Below, one piece after another: positions 36,649 to 46,911 of a stretch of DNA of 56,643 nucleotides (its first letter is position 1; every line of letters begins with the position of its first letter). The notes below the pieces were generated by a model that saw nothing but the letters and a program-made list of their open reading frames with translations, ran no database searches and was not told where the DNA came from. Source of the DNA: Zhongshania sp. (GTDB lineage: Bacteria > Pseudomonadota > Gammaproteobacteria > Pseudomonadales > Spongiibacteraceae); the NCBI GenBank assembly GCA_018066965.1, contig JAGPVP010000073.1, positions 1-56,643 of the forward strand, written 5' to 3'. Both the position numbers and the translations under genes were made by a program.

Positions 36649-37977
36649 TTAGGATTCTTCTGCCTCTTTCGCTGGTGGCGACATAACTTCTTCGTAGCTT
36701 AAAGTTTCTTCGCTAACCTTCGATTTTTCAAGCAATTTCTCAACAACTTCTTCTTCAATAACCATACCTTCGATTTGTTGAAGCTGTTGCGGGTTGCTCA
36801 TATACCAATTAATGATTTCTTCTTTGTCTTCATAACTGGCAGCCATTTCTTCCAAGGCAGCGCGCACCTTGTCTTCGTCAGCTTTAATACCTTCAATGCT
36901 AATTAACTCATTTAGCACTAGGCCCAGCTTAACGCGACGCTCCGCATTTTCACGGAACAGCTCATCAGGCAGGATGTCAGCGGCATTCAGTTTTTCTGCC
37001 ATTGCGCCAAATTGCTGCATTTGTTGGTTGCGTAAAGCATCAATTTCTTGAGAAACCAAAGCTTTTGGCACTTGCAGATCAGCGTGAATAGCAAGAACAC
37101 CTTCCATGACTTGGTTCTTAATGCGGGACTTAGTCGCATTTTTCAACTCACGAGCCATATTTTTTTCTACTTCAGCGCGAAAAGCTGCTTCGCCGCCTTC
37201 TTTAACACCAAAGGCTTCAAACAGTGCTTCGTCCATTTCCGGAAGTTTTTTCTCGTTAACGCTGTTCAAAGTAATCTTGAATTCAACAGCGGCACCTTTA
37301 AGGTCTTCGCTGTGATAATCATCAGGAAAAGACAAAGAAATCACTTTCTCTTCGCCGGCAGTCATACCAATTACACCGTCTTCAAAGCCGGGAATCATGC
37401 GGCCAGAGCCTAGCTCTAAATCGCTGCCCTCAGCCTTGCCACCGTCGAAAGCAACGCCATCTTTAGTGCCAAGGTAATCGATATTTGCCTTGTCGCCGTC
37501 TGCTGCTGCGCGCTCAACAGGCTGCCACTCGGCACGCTGCTGACGCAAATTCTCAATCATTTTGTCGAGGTCAGCAGTCGTAATCACTGACACAGGCTTT
37601 TTGACTTCGATTGAGCTGTAGTCTTTGGCTTCAACTTCCGGGAAAACTTCAAACGTCGCAACAAACTCAACGTCTTTACCTGCCTCCAAACTTTTAGGCT
37701 CAATATTTGGACGACCAGCCGGCTTTAAACCCTGTTGCTGGATAGCTTCGTAAAAGCTTTCGTTCATCACCTCGCCAAGTACTTCCATGCGCACGGACTC
37801 GCCGAAACGCTGACGTACAACGCGCATAGGCACTTTGCCTGGGCGAAAACCGTCTAATTTGACAGTGCGTGCAGCATTTTGCAGGCGTGAATCAACTGCG
37901 CTATCAATGCGCGCAGCGGGAACGCCTACAATCAGGCGACGTTCTAGGCCAGAAGTCGTTTCAACTGAGACTTGCAT
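36649..37977 (-). CDS. tig: Trigger factor
   Basis: The 442-residue ribosome-associated chaperone has an N-terminal ribosome-binding domain with the signature GFRPGKVPMRVVRQRFG (about 45-61), a central FKBP-type PPIase domain (about 155-240, GRMIPGFEDGVIGMTAGEEK) and a C-terminal helical chaperone arm region. It binds nascent chains at the exit tunnel. The tRNA-Leu gene lies 80 bp upstream on the same strand with a weak hairpin between, so some transcription may continue from the tRNA promoter. Confidence 0.97.
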   Translation of the reverse strand: MQVSVETTSGLERRLIVGVPAARIDSAVDSRLQNAARTVKLDGFRPGKVPMRVVRQRFGESVRMEVLGEVMNESFYEAIQQQGLKPAGRPNIEPKSLEAGKDVEFVATFEVFPEVEAKDYSSIEVKKPVSVITTADLDKMIENLRQQRAEWQPVERAAADGDKANIDYLGTKDGVAFDGGKAEGSDLELGSGRMIPGFEDGVIGMTAGEEKVISLSFPDDYHSEDLKGAAVEFKITLNSVNEKKLPEMDEALFEAFGVKEGGEAAFRAEVEKNMARELKNATKSRIKNQVMEGVLAIHADLQVPKALVSQEIDALRNQQMQQFGAMAEKLNAADILPDELFRENAERRVKLGLVLNELISIEGIKADEDKVRAALEEMAASYEDKEEIINWYMSNPQQLQQIEGMVIEEEVVEKLLEKSKVSEETLSYEEVMSPPAKEAEES

Positions 37978-38002
37978 GGGGGGTCCTCAAAACAGGGCTG
38001 TT

Positions 38003-38040
38003 AAACACAAATGGCCACTATGATTTCAAAGCGGCCATTT
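38003..38040 (-). terminator. Probable terminator after tRNA-Leu
   Basis: The minus-strand stem AAATGGCC / GGCCATTT, with a 16-base loop, is followed by a short imperfect T tract (GTGTTT). It lies just after the tRNA and before tig. The weak T tract means it may be only partly effective. Confidence 0.5.
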
Positions 38041-38057
38041 AAAAGAATTCTATGAAA

Positions 38058-38142
38058 TGGTGCGGATGGAGAGACTCGAACTCTCACGCCTTGCGGCACC
38101 AGAACCTAAATCTGGCGTGTATACCAATTTCACCACATCCGC
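38058..38142 (-). tRNA. tRNA-Leu, anticodon UAG
   Basis: The 85-base gene folds as a class II tRNA. It has an acceptor stem GCGGATG / CATCCGC, anticodon stem CCAGA / TCTGG around loop TTTAGGT (anticodon TAG at plus 38106-38108), long variable arm GCCGCAAGGC and T arm GAGAG-TTCGAGT-CTCTC. The 3' CCA is encoded (plus TGG 38058-38060). It reads CUA (and CUG by wobble) leucine codons. Confidence 0.97.
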
Positions 38143-38276
38143 ACACTTGTAAAACCGTCTTAAGGTATTGAATTATCACGGTTTACAAATGAAATCGCGC
38201 AGCATGACTACGCGAGGAACGAGATTGTGCCACAGGCCATGAGCGTGATCAAGCAGACCTGCAAACATTTATCATC

Positions 38277-38317
38277 AAAGGCCGCTATTGCTCAGAATTC
38301 AAACAATAGCGCCCTTT
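38277..38317 (-). other. Hairpin at the 3' end of fadBA
   Basis: The minus-strand arms AAAGGGCGCTATTG / CAATAGCGGCCTTT form a 14-bp stem with one internal mismatch and a 13-base loop, 10 bp after the fadA stop. No T run follows, so it is either a weak terminator or an mRNA-end stabiliser. Confidence 0.5.
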
Positions 38318-38326
38318 GAAACGGGG

Positions 38327-39520
<1,194 letters not shown>

Positions 39521-41668
39521 TTATTTAAAAAATGATTCGCCGTTGGCCGCCATTTGGCGAAGGCTTTCAGTTGGCTGATAGAGCGGACCAAGATCCGCGT
39601 AGCGATCTGCCATTTCACAAAAGGCTTTCACGCCCATTTGATCGATGTAACGCAGTGCGCCGCCACGGAATACCGGGAAGCCGATGCCCATAATTAAACC
39701 CATGTCCGCATCAGCGGGGGCACGAACTATGTTTTCATCGATGCAACGAACGGTTTCGATACACATAGGAATCATCATACGTGCGACGATATCGTCGTCT
39801 GACAACTCTACCGACGCTTGTTTAGCGGACTCTGCCATTGCTAGCGCAGTCTCATCTTCACACTTCTTAGGCTTACCTTTGGCGTCCTCTTCGTAGCGGT
39901 AAAAACCGATGCCGTTTTTCTGGCCAAAGCGCTTCGCTTCAAACATCAGCTGAGAAATGCCGGTGAAGCCGTGACGCATCCGATCTGGGAAACCTTCCGC
40001 CATGACTTCTGCCGCATGATAACCAGTGTCGATGCCGACCACGTCCATTAGATAAGCCGGACCCATTGGCATACCAAAGCCTTCCATCACCTTGTCGATC
40101 TTACGGAAGTCGCCACCGTCACGTATCAGCATGTCAAAGCCAGCAAAATACGGGAACAGTACACGGTTAACATAGAAGCCAGGGCAGTCATTAACCACAA
40201 TCGGTGTTTTACCCATCTGTAGGGCGTACTTCACAACCTTGGCAACGGTGTCATCGCTGGTCTTTTCGCCGCGAATGACTTCTACCAAAGGCATCGCATG
40301 CACGGGGTTAAAGAAGTGCATACCACAGAAGTTCTCTGGTCTTTCTAGCGCTTCTGCAAGGTGGGTAATGGAAATAGTCGATGTATTCGATGCCAGCACT
40401 GCGTCGTTGCGGATGTGTTTCTCGGTTTCAGAAAGTACAGCCCGCTTAACCTTGGCATTTTCAACCACAGCCTCAACAATGACATCGGCTTTATCAAAAC
40501 CATCATAGTTTAGTGATGGGCGAATGCTACCTAACACAGCAGCCATTTTGTCAGCGGTCATGCGCCCACGCGATACGCGCTTAGCAAGCAATTTACCCGC
40601 TTCCTTCATGCCAAGAGCAAGACCAGCGTCGGCAATGTCTTTCATAAGAATTGGCGTGCCCTTATAGGCCGACTGGTAAGCAATACCACCGCCCATAATA
40701 CCGGCACCCAAAACAGCAGCTTGCTTAATATCGCCGCCTGTTTTTGCAAAGCCGCGGGCTGCTTTACTCACAGCCTGCTCGCTTAGGAACAAACCAACCA
40801 ATGCCGCAGACTGCGGGGTACGCACCAATTTAATAAAATGGTCAATTTCAACCTCAATGGCCTCAGCTCGGCTTAAACCGGCATTGCGCTCCATTGATTT
40901 AGCTGCCGTCAACGGCGCAGGCATGTGACGCCCGGCTTGCTGCGCAACCATTGCCTTACCGGTGGTGAATGACATCATTCGCTCGATATCATTTAATTTA
41001 ACAGGCGAAGTTTTTTCAGTGCGGCGCGCTTGATAATCAAACTCGCCAGCAATGGTGTTTTTAAGCAAGTCTAGTGATGCGTCGCGAAGTGCATCTGGTG
41101 CGACTACCGCATCCACACCGCCATCTTTAAGCGCGGCATCGGGCTTTTGCTGATTACCGGCCGCAACCCACAACATCGCATTATCGCAGCCGATAACACG
41201 TGGCAATCTTACTGTGCCGCCAAAGCCTGGGTTAATACCCAACTTCACTTCTGGCAAACCCACTATCGCCGCAGATGACATTACACGGAAGTCACAAGCC
41301 AGACACATCTCAAAACCGCCACCAAGAGCGACACCATTTATAGCAACAACGGTAGGCACTGGCAGGTCTTCAAACGCATTGAAGATATCGTTCGCTTTAG
41401 ACGCCCACTCACGCAAATCAGCATCTGGTAGCTTAAAGAGTTCCGTAAACTCGGTGATATCAGCGCCGACGATAAATACTGACTTCCCGCTTGTTACGAG
41501 CACACCCTTCAGACTTGCTTCAGAGGCCAAAGCCGCTGTCGCCTCGCCTAGCTCTTCAAGAGTTAGACGATTAAATTTATTGACTGAGTCGCCTTCTAGG
41601 TCGAAACAGAGTTCCGCAATGCCTTCTTCCAGGTACTTTGCAGTTAACGCCTTGCCTTGATAAATCAT
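39521..41668 (-). CDS. fadB: Fatty acid oxidation complex alpha subunit FadB
   Basis: The 715-residue multifunctional enzyme has an N-terminal enoyl-CoA hydratase/isomerase domain (about 1-190; [16 protein letters not shown] and [21 protein letters not shown]). Next is a 3-hydroxyacyl-CoA dehydrogenase Rossmann domain ([10 protein letters not shown] near 320; [15 protein letters not shown] with the catalytic His), then C-terminal HCDH repeats. It forms a complex with FadA. Its promoter region contains a perfect palindrome (41716-41734). The length equals that of Pseudomonas FadB. Confidence 0.97.
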   Translation of the reverse strand: MIYQGKALTAKYLEEGIAELCFDLEGDSVNKFNRLTLEELGEATAALASEASLKGVLVTSGKSVFIVGADITEFTELFKLPDADLREWASKANDIFNAFEDLPVPTVVAINGVALGGGFEMCLACDFRVMSSAAIVGLPEVKLGINPGFGGTVRLPRVIGCDNAMLWVAAGNQQKPDAALKDGGVDAVVAPDALRDASLDLLKNTIAGEFDYQARRTEKTSPVKLNDIERMMSFTTGKAMVAQQAGRHMPAPLTAAKSMERNAGLSRAEAIEVEIDHFIKLVRTPQSAALVGLFLSEQAVSKAARGFAKTGGDIKQAAVLGAGIMGGGIAYQSAYKGTPILMKDIADAGLALGMKEAGKLLAKRVSRGRMTADKMAAVLGSIRPSLNYDGFDKADVIVEAVVENAKVKRAVLSETEKHIRNDAVLASNTSTISITHLAEALERPENFCGMHFFNPVHAMPLVEVIRGEKTSDDTVAKVVKYALQMGKTPIVVNDCPGFYVNRVLFPYFAGFDMLIRDGGDFRKIDKVMEGFGMPMGPAYLMDVVGIDTGYHAAEVMAEGFPDRMRHGFTGISQLMFEAKRFGQKNGIGFYRYEEDAKGKPKKCEDETALAMAESAKQASVELSDDDIVARMMIPMCIETVRCIDENIVRAPADADMGLIMGIGFPVFRGGALRYIDQMGVKAFCEMADRYADLGPLYQPTESLRQMAANGESFFK

Positions 41669-41715
41669 TTTTGTTCCTCAGATTGAGTTGTGGCGGCGGC
41701 ATTTGCCATACTTTT

Positions 41716-41734
41716 ATGTTTACCATGTAAACAT
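41716..41734. promoter_or_regulatory. Palindrome upstream of fadBA, candidate operator
   Basis: ATGTTTACCATGTAAACAT is a perfect 8+3+8 inverted repeat 48 bp before the fadB start codon, the only gene-facing position in this 117-bp gap. It fits a TetR-type fatty-acid repressor site. Its core, GTTTAC / GTAAAC, resembles sites of lipid regulators in pseudomonads, but the regulator is not identified. Confidence 0.55.
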
Positions 41735-41785
41735 TGGGTGCTAAAACTACCGTATTCCAAAAATATTGGCAAGCACCACCGCAAT

Positions 41786-42853
41786 TTAATCAGTCAAACA
41801 CGCGGGATCAAAACGATAGCCCTCGTTTAACCAATCGCAAACCTCAGTTGCCAGCGGGTGCGCAATTTTGCCGTAGACTTTTGCAAGGCTCGCCTTCAGC
41901 TCATCATCCATACCATCTAAACCGGACTGCTGAAACATGGCTGCATCTCGTGCAATTAAATGCGCCAATTGGTCCGGTAACTCAGCTATCGCTGCAGCAA
42001 ATGCGGTTGCGGGATCGTAACTGGCTTTGCAAGTATAGACGTCTGCCAGCGTTGGCAAGACCAACATCGACAAATGAAATTGATTCATAGGATTGACGGC
42101 GTGCCCACTACACCACGTGGCCATTTCTGGTGATCGGCCTGTGAACGGCGCCAGATGTAAAAATCGGCTGATTTTTCGTCCGTCATTTACTGGGTAATTA
42201 TCCCAAATCAGAGGTTTTCTCCCCAGTAATTCAGTTGCGCGCCAGCAATCCTCGGCGGTGTAGCCGTCGCTGACAACCCGATTGCCGGTCCACAAAAGGT
42301 CAATGCCTTGATCAAGGCCGGCATTTAAATCGCGGAAATAATCCGCAGGACAGGCCCCAAATAGCTCTTCTAAGATGGGATCAAAACTGTAATAACTAGG
42401 ACACATCGCAAGCTGAACATCGGGAAGCTGCTGCTGAATATCGTTTACTACCGCAGCTTGATTATGTGCCAATTGAGCATTCCCTGCAGGCAAGTCATCG
42501 AATAAAATCCATAAGATATCGGTTTTAAGTATTTGAATTTCTTTTATTTTATTTTTTAAGGCATTCTTTTCTGCCGGGCCATAACTAGCCTGCAAACCGA
42601 CCGGCGATAAACCTAAGCCCCAGCTTATGCTGGAACCGTGACACTCCTCGCCAAGCCGCGCCAAATTATCTCGATGATCATCAGCAAAGGGCTGCGACCA
42701 TTTATTTCTTAAGCTAGCATCGCCTTTTGGCGCATAGACGTAACTGCTGTACTGCCATTTTTCGAGTAACTCAGGCAATGCAAACCGCTGCGCCCACGTC
42801 CACTGCCGACCATAAAAACCTTCAATGATTGATGTCGTAAAAGGTTTACTCAC
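41786..42853 (-). CDS. GH84-like beta-N-acetylglucosaminidase (O-GlcNAcase family)
   Basis: The 355-residue protein has the family opening EGFYGRQWTW (residues 11-20), YVYAPKGD, and the paired catalytic aspartates Asp119-Asp120 in WILFDDLPAG. Later conserved segments are LLWTGNRVVSDG and WDNYPVND. GH84 enzymes remove N-acetylglucosamine by substrate-assisted catalysis. There is no signal peptide, so it would act in the cytoplasm on GlcNAc-containing metabolites, glycans or proteins. At this length it is essentially a bare catalytic domain. It lies 19 bp after gcvT, so the two may be co-transcribed. The substrate is unknown. Confidence 0.85.
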   Translation of the reverse strand: MSKPFTTSIIEGFYGRQWTWAQRFALPELLEKWQYSSYVYAPKGDASLRNKWSQPFADDHRDNLARLGEECHGSSISWGLGLSPVGLQASYGPAEKNALKNKIKEIQILKTDILWILFDDLPAGNAQLAHNQAAVVNDIQQQLPDVQLAMCPSYYSFDPILEELFGACPADYFRDLNAGLDQGIDLLWTGNRVVSDGYTAEDCWRATELLGRKPLIWDNYPVNDGRKISRFLHLAPFTGRSPEMATWCSGHAVNPMNQFHLSMLVLPTLADVYTCKASYDPATAFAAAIAELPDQLAHLIARDAAMFQQSGLDGMDDELKASLAKVYGKIAHPLATEVCDWLNEGYRFDPACLTD

Positions 42854-42872
42854 AGCGCCTCTCTTATTTAAT

Positions 42873-43991
42873 TTAGCCGCGATAATAACGTTGCTCTACA
42901 AATGATGACTGCCTAAGTGTTACTGGCAATTGCTTGCCCCGCACGCTGGCAAACAAAGGATCATCAGCTTTTAGCGCTGCAGTAGATACATAAGCCATCG
43001 CAACTGGCCGCGCAACGCTGGGACCAAAACCGCCGCTCGTCACCCGCCCGACCACCTCGCCATTTGCGGTAACAATCTCCGCGCCTTCACGCACAGGCGC
43101 CCTACCCTCAACATCAATTAGCACGCGCTTTTCAGCGCTGCCGTCAGCTAGCTGTGTGGCAATGACTGTGGCACCGGGGTAGCCGCCACTGCGCGCGCCA
43201 TCTGGGCGCCTCACTTTTGAAATAGACCACAGTAAATTGGCGCTAACCGGACTTATGGTGCCGTCCATATCATGGCCGTAAAGGCATAAGCCCGCCTCTA
43301 AACGCAGCGAATCTCTTGCACCCAGCCCAATGAATTCGACTTCCGGCTGCGCGAGAAGCACCCGCGCCAATGCGTCGGCATGCTCAGGAGCCACAGAAAT
43401 TTCATAACCGTCTTCGCCGGTATAGCCAGAGCAACTCAACCAACAAGGGATATCGTCGATATTGCAAGCTGCGGTATCCATAAAGACCATATTTGCCGTT
43501 GCCGGCGCCAAACGCGATAGAACTTGTCTCGCCAGTGGTCCTTGCAGGGCCAGCAAGCCTTGATCTTCCAGCATTTCCATTTCGATTTCAGCTGGAAGAT
43601 GTTCCCGCAGCCACGCAAAGTCCTGTGTTTTACAAGCGGCGTTTACTATCAGCAAAAAGTAGTCGCCACAATTAGCAAACATCAAATCATCCAGAATACC
43701 GCCCCGCTCATTCGTCAGCAGACCGTAGCGCTGGCGGCTAAGTGGCAAACCAATAACGTCCTGAGGCATTAGTTTTTCGAGTTCAGCTGCCACATCTGGG
43801 CCGCTCACACGAATTTGCCCCATATGCGATACGTCAAACAGGCCCGCTGCGCTGCGCACATGCAGGTGTTCTTTAAGCACGCCCAAGGGATATTGTACTG
43901 GCATGTCATAGCCTGCAAACGGCACCATCTTGGCAGATAACTCGCGATGAAGCGCATTCAAGGGGGTGGTCAATAAATTTTCTGTGCTCAA
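42873..43991 (-). CDS. gcvT: Aminomethyltransferase (glycine cleavage T protein)
   Basis: The 372-residue THF-dependent enzyme has [28 protein letters not shown] at the N-terminus, [27 protein letters not shown] and [20 protein letters not shown], all GcvT signatures. It transfers the methylene group from the H-protein aminomethyl arm to THF. The start is TTG 43991, with AGGAG 8 bases upstream. gcvH and gcvP are not beside it, so the rest of the complex must be elsewhere. There is no glycine riboswitch in the 47-bp gap after tatD. Confidence 0.95.
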   Translation of the reverse strand: MSTENLLTTPLNALHRELSAKMVPFAGYDMPVQYPLGVLKEHLHVRSAAGLFDVSHMGQIRVSGPDVAAELEKLMPQDVIGLPLSRQRYGLLTNERGGILDDLMFANCGDYFLLIVNAACKTQDFAWLREHLPAEIEMEMLEDQGLLALQGPLARQVLSRLAPATANMVFMDTAACNIDDIPCWLSCSGYTGEDGYEISVAPEHADALARVLLAQPEVEFIGLGARDSLRLEAGLCLYGHDMDGTISPVSANLLWSISKVRRPDGARSGGYPGATVIATQLADGSAEKRVLIDVEGRAPVREGAEIVTANGEVVGRVTSGGFGPSVARPVAMAYVSTAALKADDPLFASVRGKQLPVTLRQSSFVEQRYYRG

Positions 43992-44038
43992 TGCACTGTC
44001 TCCTAAATCTGGGCTGACCGCTAATTTAAAGCGTGATC

Positions 44039-44815
44039 TTATTTTGCTAGGGGGAATAGCCGTTCAAAATTTTGAGTGGTTTGACGTAATACGTCTTGGT
44101 AAGACAAGCCCTTTAGCTCAGCGACGCATTCGGCAACTTCTACCACGTATTTTGGCTCGTTTTTCTTACCGCGATATGGCACCGGAGCAAGATAAGGCGA
44201 ATCTGTTTCAACCAGTAAGCGTTCTATAGGAACACGCCGTACGACCTCACGGAGTTCGTCGGCGTTTTTAAATGTGATAATGCCGGAAAAGGAAATGTAA
44301 TAACCCATCGCCATTGCCGCTTCGGCCATTTCCCATGATTCAGTAAAGCAGTGTAAAACTCCGCCAACCTGAGGTGATCCGTGCTCGGCAATAATAGCCA
44401 AGGTATCTTCACGCGCTTCGCGGGTATGGACGATAGTGGGTTTTCCGCAGGCCGCAGAAACCTGAAGGTGTTGGGCAAAGCTGCGCTGCTGGTCTTCTTT
44501 ACGATCGCTGCTGTAATAATAATCCAAACCTGTCTCACCGATGGCTACGACTTTTGGGTGATCTGCCAGCTCGCTCAGGGTTTGTACCGAACAAACCTCA
44601 TCACTAATATCGAGGGGGTGCACTCCAACCGAGGCATAAATATGTGGGAAACGCTCCGCAATGGCAACAACCGTAGGTGCGTTTCCTAAATCGATTCCGA
44701 TGCACAGCATTTTTGACACGCCGCGCTCGGTCGCCGCTTGAACGGCTAAGTCCAGATCGCCACCGTAGGGCGCTAAGTCGATGCGATCGAGATGACAATG
44801 ACTGTCTACAAGCAT
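44039..44815 (-). CDS. TatD-family metal-dependent hydrolase (YcfH-type)
   Basis: The 258-residue TIM-barrel hydrolase has the metal-binding DSHCHLD motif at the N-terminus, ASVGVHPLD, AIGETGLDYY, PTIVHTREA, GVLHCFTESWE and ETDSPYLAP. The family has 3'-5' DNase activity in E. coli TatD. It is the last gene of the rpmF-to-tatD cluster and follows pilZ as in Pseudomonas (58 bp gap). Confidence 0.93.
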   Translation of the reverse strand: MLVDSHCHLDRIDLAPYGGDLDLAVQAATERGVSKMLCIGIDLGNAPTVVAIAERFPHIYASVGVHPLDISDEVCSVQTLSELADHPKVVAIGETGLDYYYSSDRKEDQQRSFAQHLQVSAACGKPTIVHTREAREDTLAIIAEHGSPQVGGVLHCFTESWEMAEAAMAMGYYISFSGIITFKNADELREVVRRVPIERLLVETDSPYLAPVPYRGKKNEPKYVVEVAECVAELKGLSYQDVLRQTTQNFERLFPLAK

Positions 44816-44873
44816 GAAGTTTCCGTTTGAGTTTTTTAATTCAGATACCGACTTGAGCCGGCGAGTAATATAT

Positions 44874-45224
44874 TTACATGGTGTGAGTTGGTTTATCCGA
44901 CTCTAGAATACCAGCAAGATAGGATTCAATTTTTTTATTGGCGACGCCGTCACCGCCAATAAACTGCACGCCAATCCCCGCGGCGCGGTTGCTTTGTGCA
45001 CCGCGCGGGGTAATCCATACCACTTTGCCTGCAATTGGGAGCTTTTCTGGCTCATCCATTAAGGTCAGCAACATAAACACTTCATCGCCAACTTTATAAG
45101 GCTTGGTGGTCGGCACGAATAAGCCACCATCGCGTATAAATGGCATATACGCCGCATAAAGAACGGCCTTGTCTCTAATGGTAAGAGACAAAATACCGTT
45201 ACGTGCACCCTGCGCACCACTCAT
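44874..45224 (-). CDS. pilZ: Type IV pilus protein PilZ
   Basis: The 116-residue protein closely follows Pseudomonas PilZ: DKAVLYAAYMPFI, GGLFVPTTKPY, GDEVFMLLTLMDEPEKLPIAGKVVWITP, NRAAGIGVQF and the ending SDKPTHTM. This PilZ lacks the N-terminal RxxxR motif of c-di-GMP receptors and instead binds FimX/PilB to control pilus assembly. Its presence implies type IV pili encoded elsewhere. It lies 48 bp after holB. Confidence 0.95.
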   Translation of the reverse strand: MSGAQGARNGILSLTIRDKAVLYAAYMPFIRDGGLFVPTTKPYKVGDEVFMLLTLMDEPEKLPIAGKVVWITPRGAQSNRAAGIGVQFIGGDGVANKKIESYLAGILESDKPTHTM

Positions 45225-45272
45225 ACACTCAACCCCAAAGACCTAAAAGCTATTCGTACTATAGCAACACAC

Positions 45273-46262
45273 TTATGATGCCGCATTACGGCGGCATAAC
45301 GCCACCCATTCAAGAAAGAGAGTTTCTAGAATAAGACGCTTATTCAGCGCCACGCCACGACTAAAGCCCGATCGCAACTCCAAGCCGCGCTGTAAGGTTT
45401 GCATAACTGTATTAGGTGGCAGTTTATTAAACCCTAACCAACTTTCAGCCACTAACTCATGACCGGCTAACTGATGACGGGACAAGCCCATTAACCGAGA
45501 GCACCACCAGTCGAGCACCTGTAATATATCTTTATCAAGCAGCTCCTCTGCAACTTGCAAGGCCGTTTTCTGGCCGTTAAGCAAGGCTGACAGCGCTGCA
45601 TCGAAATTTTGGCGCACAGCCAAACCATCGTCTTCAAACGTTTGGCGCGCGGCTAAGGGGCGGCCGCCAGTCTCTATAAGCAATTTCTTGGCTAGTGCGG
45701 CGTCACCAACATAATCGCGCAACCAAGTTTCTGCGAGACTTGTATCTGGAACGCCAAAACGTAGCTGCACACAACGTGAGCGAATGGTCGGCAATAACTG
45801 GCTGCTGCTATGGCTCACTAAAATCAGAATTGTGCCAGAGTTAGGCTCTTCTAAGGTTTTTAACAGCGCATTCGCCGTAAACACGTTCATCGCTTCAGCT
45901 GGATGAATAACGACGAGCTTTCTACCGTTGTCGCGATGGGCATGCTGCGCCGAAAAGCTCTGTAAGCTGCGAACTTGATCGATGCCAATTTGGCGCTTAC
46001 CCTCGTCGGGGCAAATCTCACGGTAATCTGGATGATTGGCATCTATTTGAAAGTGGCAACTGCGACACTGACCACAGGCCGTTAATTTACCGGGAGATTC
46101 ACACAGTAAATATCCCGCTAAGGCTTTAGCGAAACGCAATTTACCTATCGAATCTGGCCCCGCTAGCAACAATGCATGAGGTAAGCGGCCCGATTCGATC
46201 AAGCGTTGCAAATCCTGCCATTGATTCATTTGCCATGAATAGGCTACTAGCGGATCAGCCAT
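45273..46262 (-). CDS. holB: DNA polymerase III delta' subunit
   Basis: The start is ATG 46262 (329 residues), which has GGTGG 6 bases upstream and overlaps the tmk stop by 8 bp. The longer frame to 46286 lies inside tmk. It has a clamp-loader AAA+ fold with HALLLAGPDSIGKLRFA, a zinc module (CESPGKLTACGQCRSC), GIDQVRSL, and the sensor region NALLKTLEEPN with IRSRC. It is part of the gamma-complex that loads the beta clamp. It sits in the tmk-holB-pilZ-tatD run. Confidence 0.94.
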   Translation of the reverse strand: MADPLVAYSWQMNQWQDLQRLIESGRLPHALLLAGPDSIGKLRFAKALAGYLLCESPGKLTACGQCRSCHFQIDANHPDYREICPDEGKRQIGIDQVRSLQSFSAQHAHRDNGRKLVVIHPAEAMNVFTANALLKTLEEPNSGTILILVSHSSSQLLPTIRSRCVQLRFGVPDTSLAETWLRDYVGDAALAKKLLIETGGRPLAARQTFEDDGLAVRQNFDAALSALLNGQKTALQVAEELLDKDILQVLDWWCSRLMGLSRHQLAGHELVAESWLGFNKLPPNTVMQTLQRGLELRSGFSRGVALNKRLILETLFLEWVALCRRNAAS

Positions 46263-46911
46263 GCTGACCACCCTGATAAAGCTCAATTTGCGATTTTAAA
46301 ACCTGAGCAATATTGCGCTGAACTACACTTAAATCCGCACGAGCATCAACAACAGCAAAGCGGTCTGGCTCCTGAGCAACGCGCCGTAAATAGGCGTCGC
46401 GAACGTTATCAAAAAACGTCAGTTTTTCCTGTTCGAAACGATCAAGCGCGCCGCGCGCGCCGGCGCGCGCCATACCAATATCTACAGGCGCGTCTAAGAG
46501 CAAGGTGCAGTCTGGTCGCAAGCTGCCTTGCACTAAATTTTGTAATTGATCGATAGTGTCTGCAGATAAACCACGCCCGCCACCTTGATAGGCATAGGTA
46601 GCGTCAGTAAAGCGGTCACACAGTACCCATACGCCTTTGGCCAATGCCGGTTCGATAAGGGTTTTCAAATGCTGCGCCCGCGCGGCAAATACCAGCAGCA
46701 GCTCGCTTAGCTCACACATAGATTCTTCACGCGGTACAACCAACAAATTGCGAATTTCTTCTGCTAAAGGAGTGCCGCCAGGTTCTCTGCTAACAATATG
46801 GGGAATATTCGCCGCTTCAAGAAGGGTCCGCATAAAGGCAATATTGGTAGATTTACCCACGCCTTCGGTGCCTTCAACGGTAATAAAGCGCCCCCTTACT
46901 TGCTCACTCAT
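46255..46911 (-). CDS. tmk: Thymidylate kinase
   Basis: The 218-residue enzyme phosphorylates dTMP to dTDP with ATP. It shows P-loop VEGTEGVGKST (about 12-22), REPGGTPLAE, the DR(F/Y) motif CDRFTDATYAYQGGGRG and an arginine-containing LID (ARAGARGALDRFE). The LID codons contain an 18-bp all-GC palindrome (46453-46470). It directly abuts mltG upstream and overlaps holB downstream. Confidence 0.97.
   Translation of the reverse strand: MSEQVRGRFITVEGTEGVGKSTNIAFMRTLLEAANIPHIVSREPGGTPLAEEIRNLLVVPREESMCELSELLLVFAARAQHLKTLIEPALAKGVWVLCDRFTDATYAYQGGGRGLSADTIDQLQNLVQGSLRPDCTLLLDAPVDIGMARAGARGALDRFEQEKLTFFDNVRDAYLRRVAQEPDRFAVVDARADLSVVQRNIAQVLKSQIELYQGGQHG

Noticed and set aside
41214..41660. 148-codon ORF antisense to fadB
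   Set aside because: Low-complexity Ser/Thr/Pro/Ala composition is typical of a reverse-frame shadow, and it lies wholly within fadB.
43992..44038. Glycine riboswitch upstream of gcvT
   Set aside because: Only 47 bases separate tatD and gcvT, too little for the aptamer.
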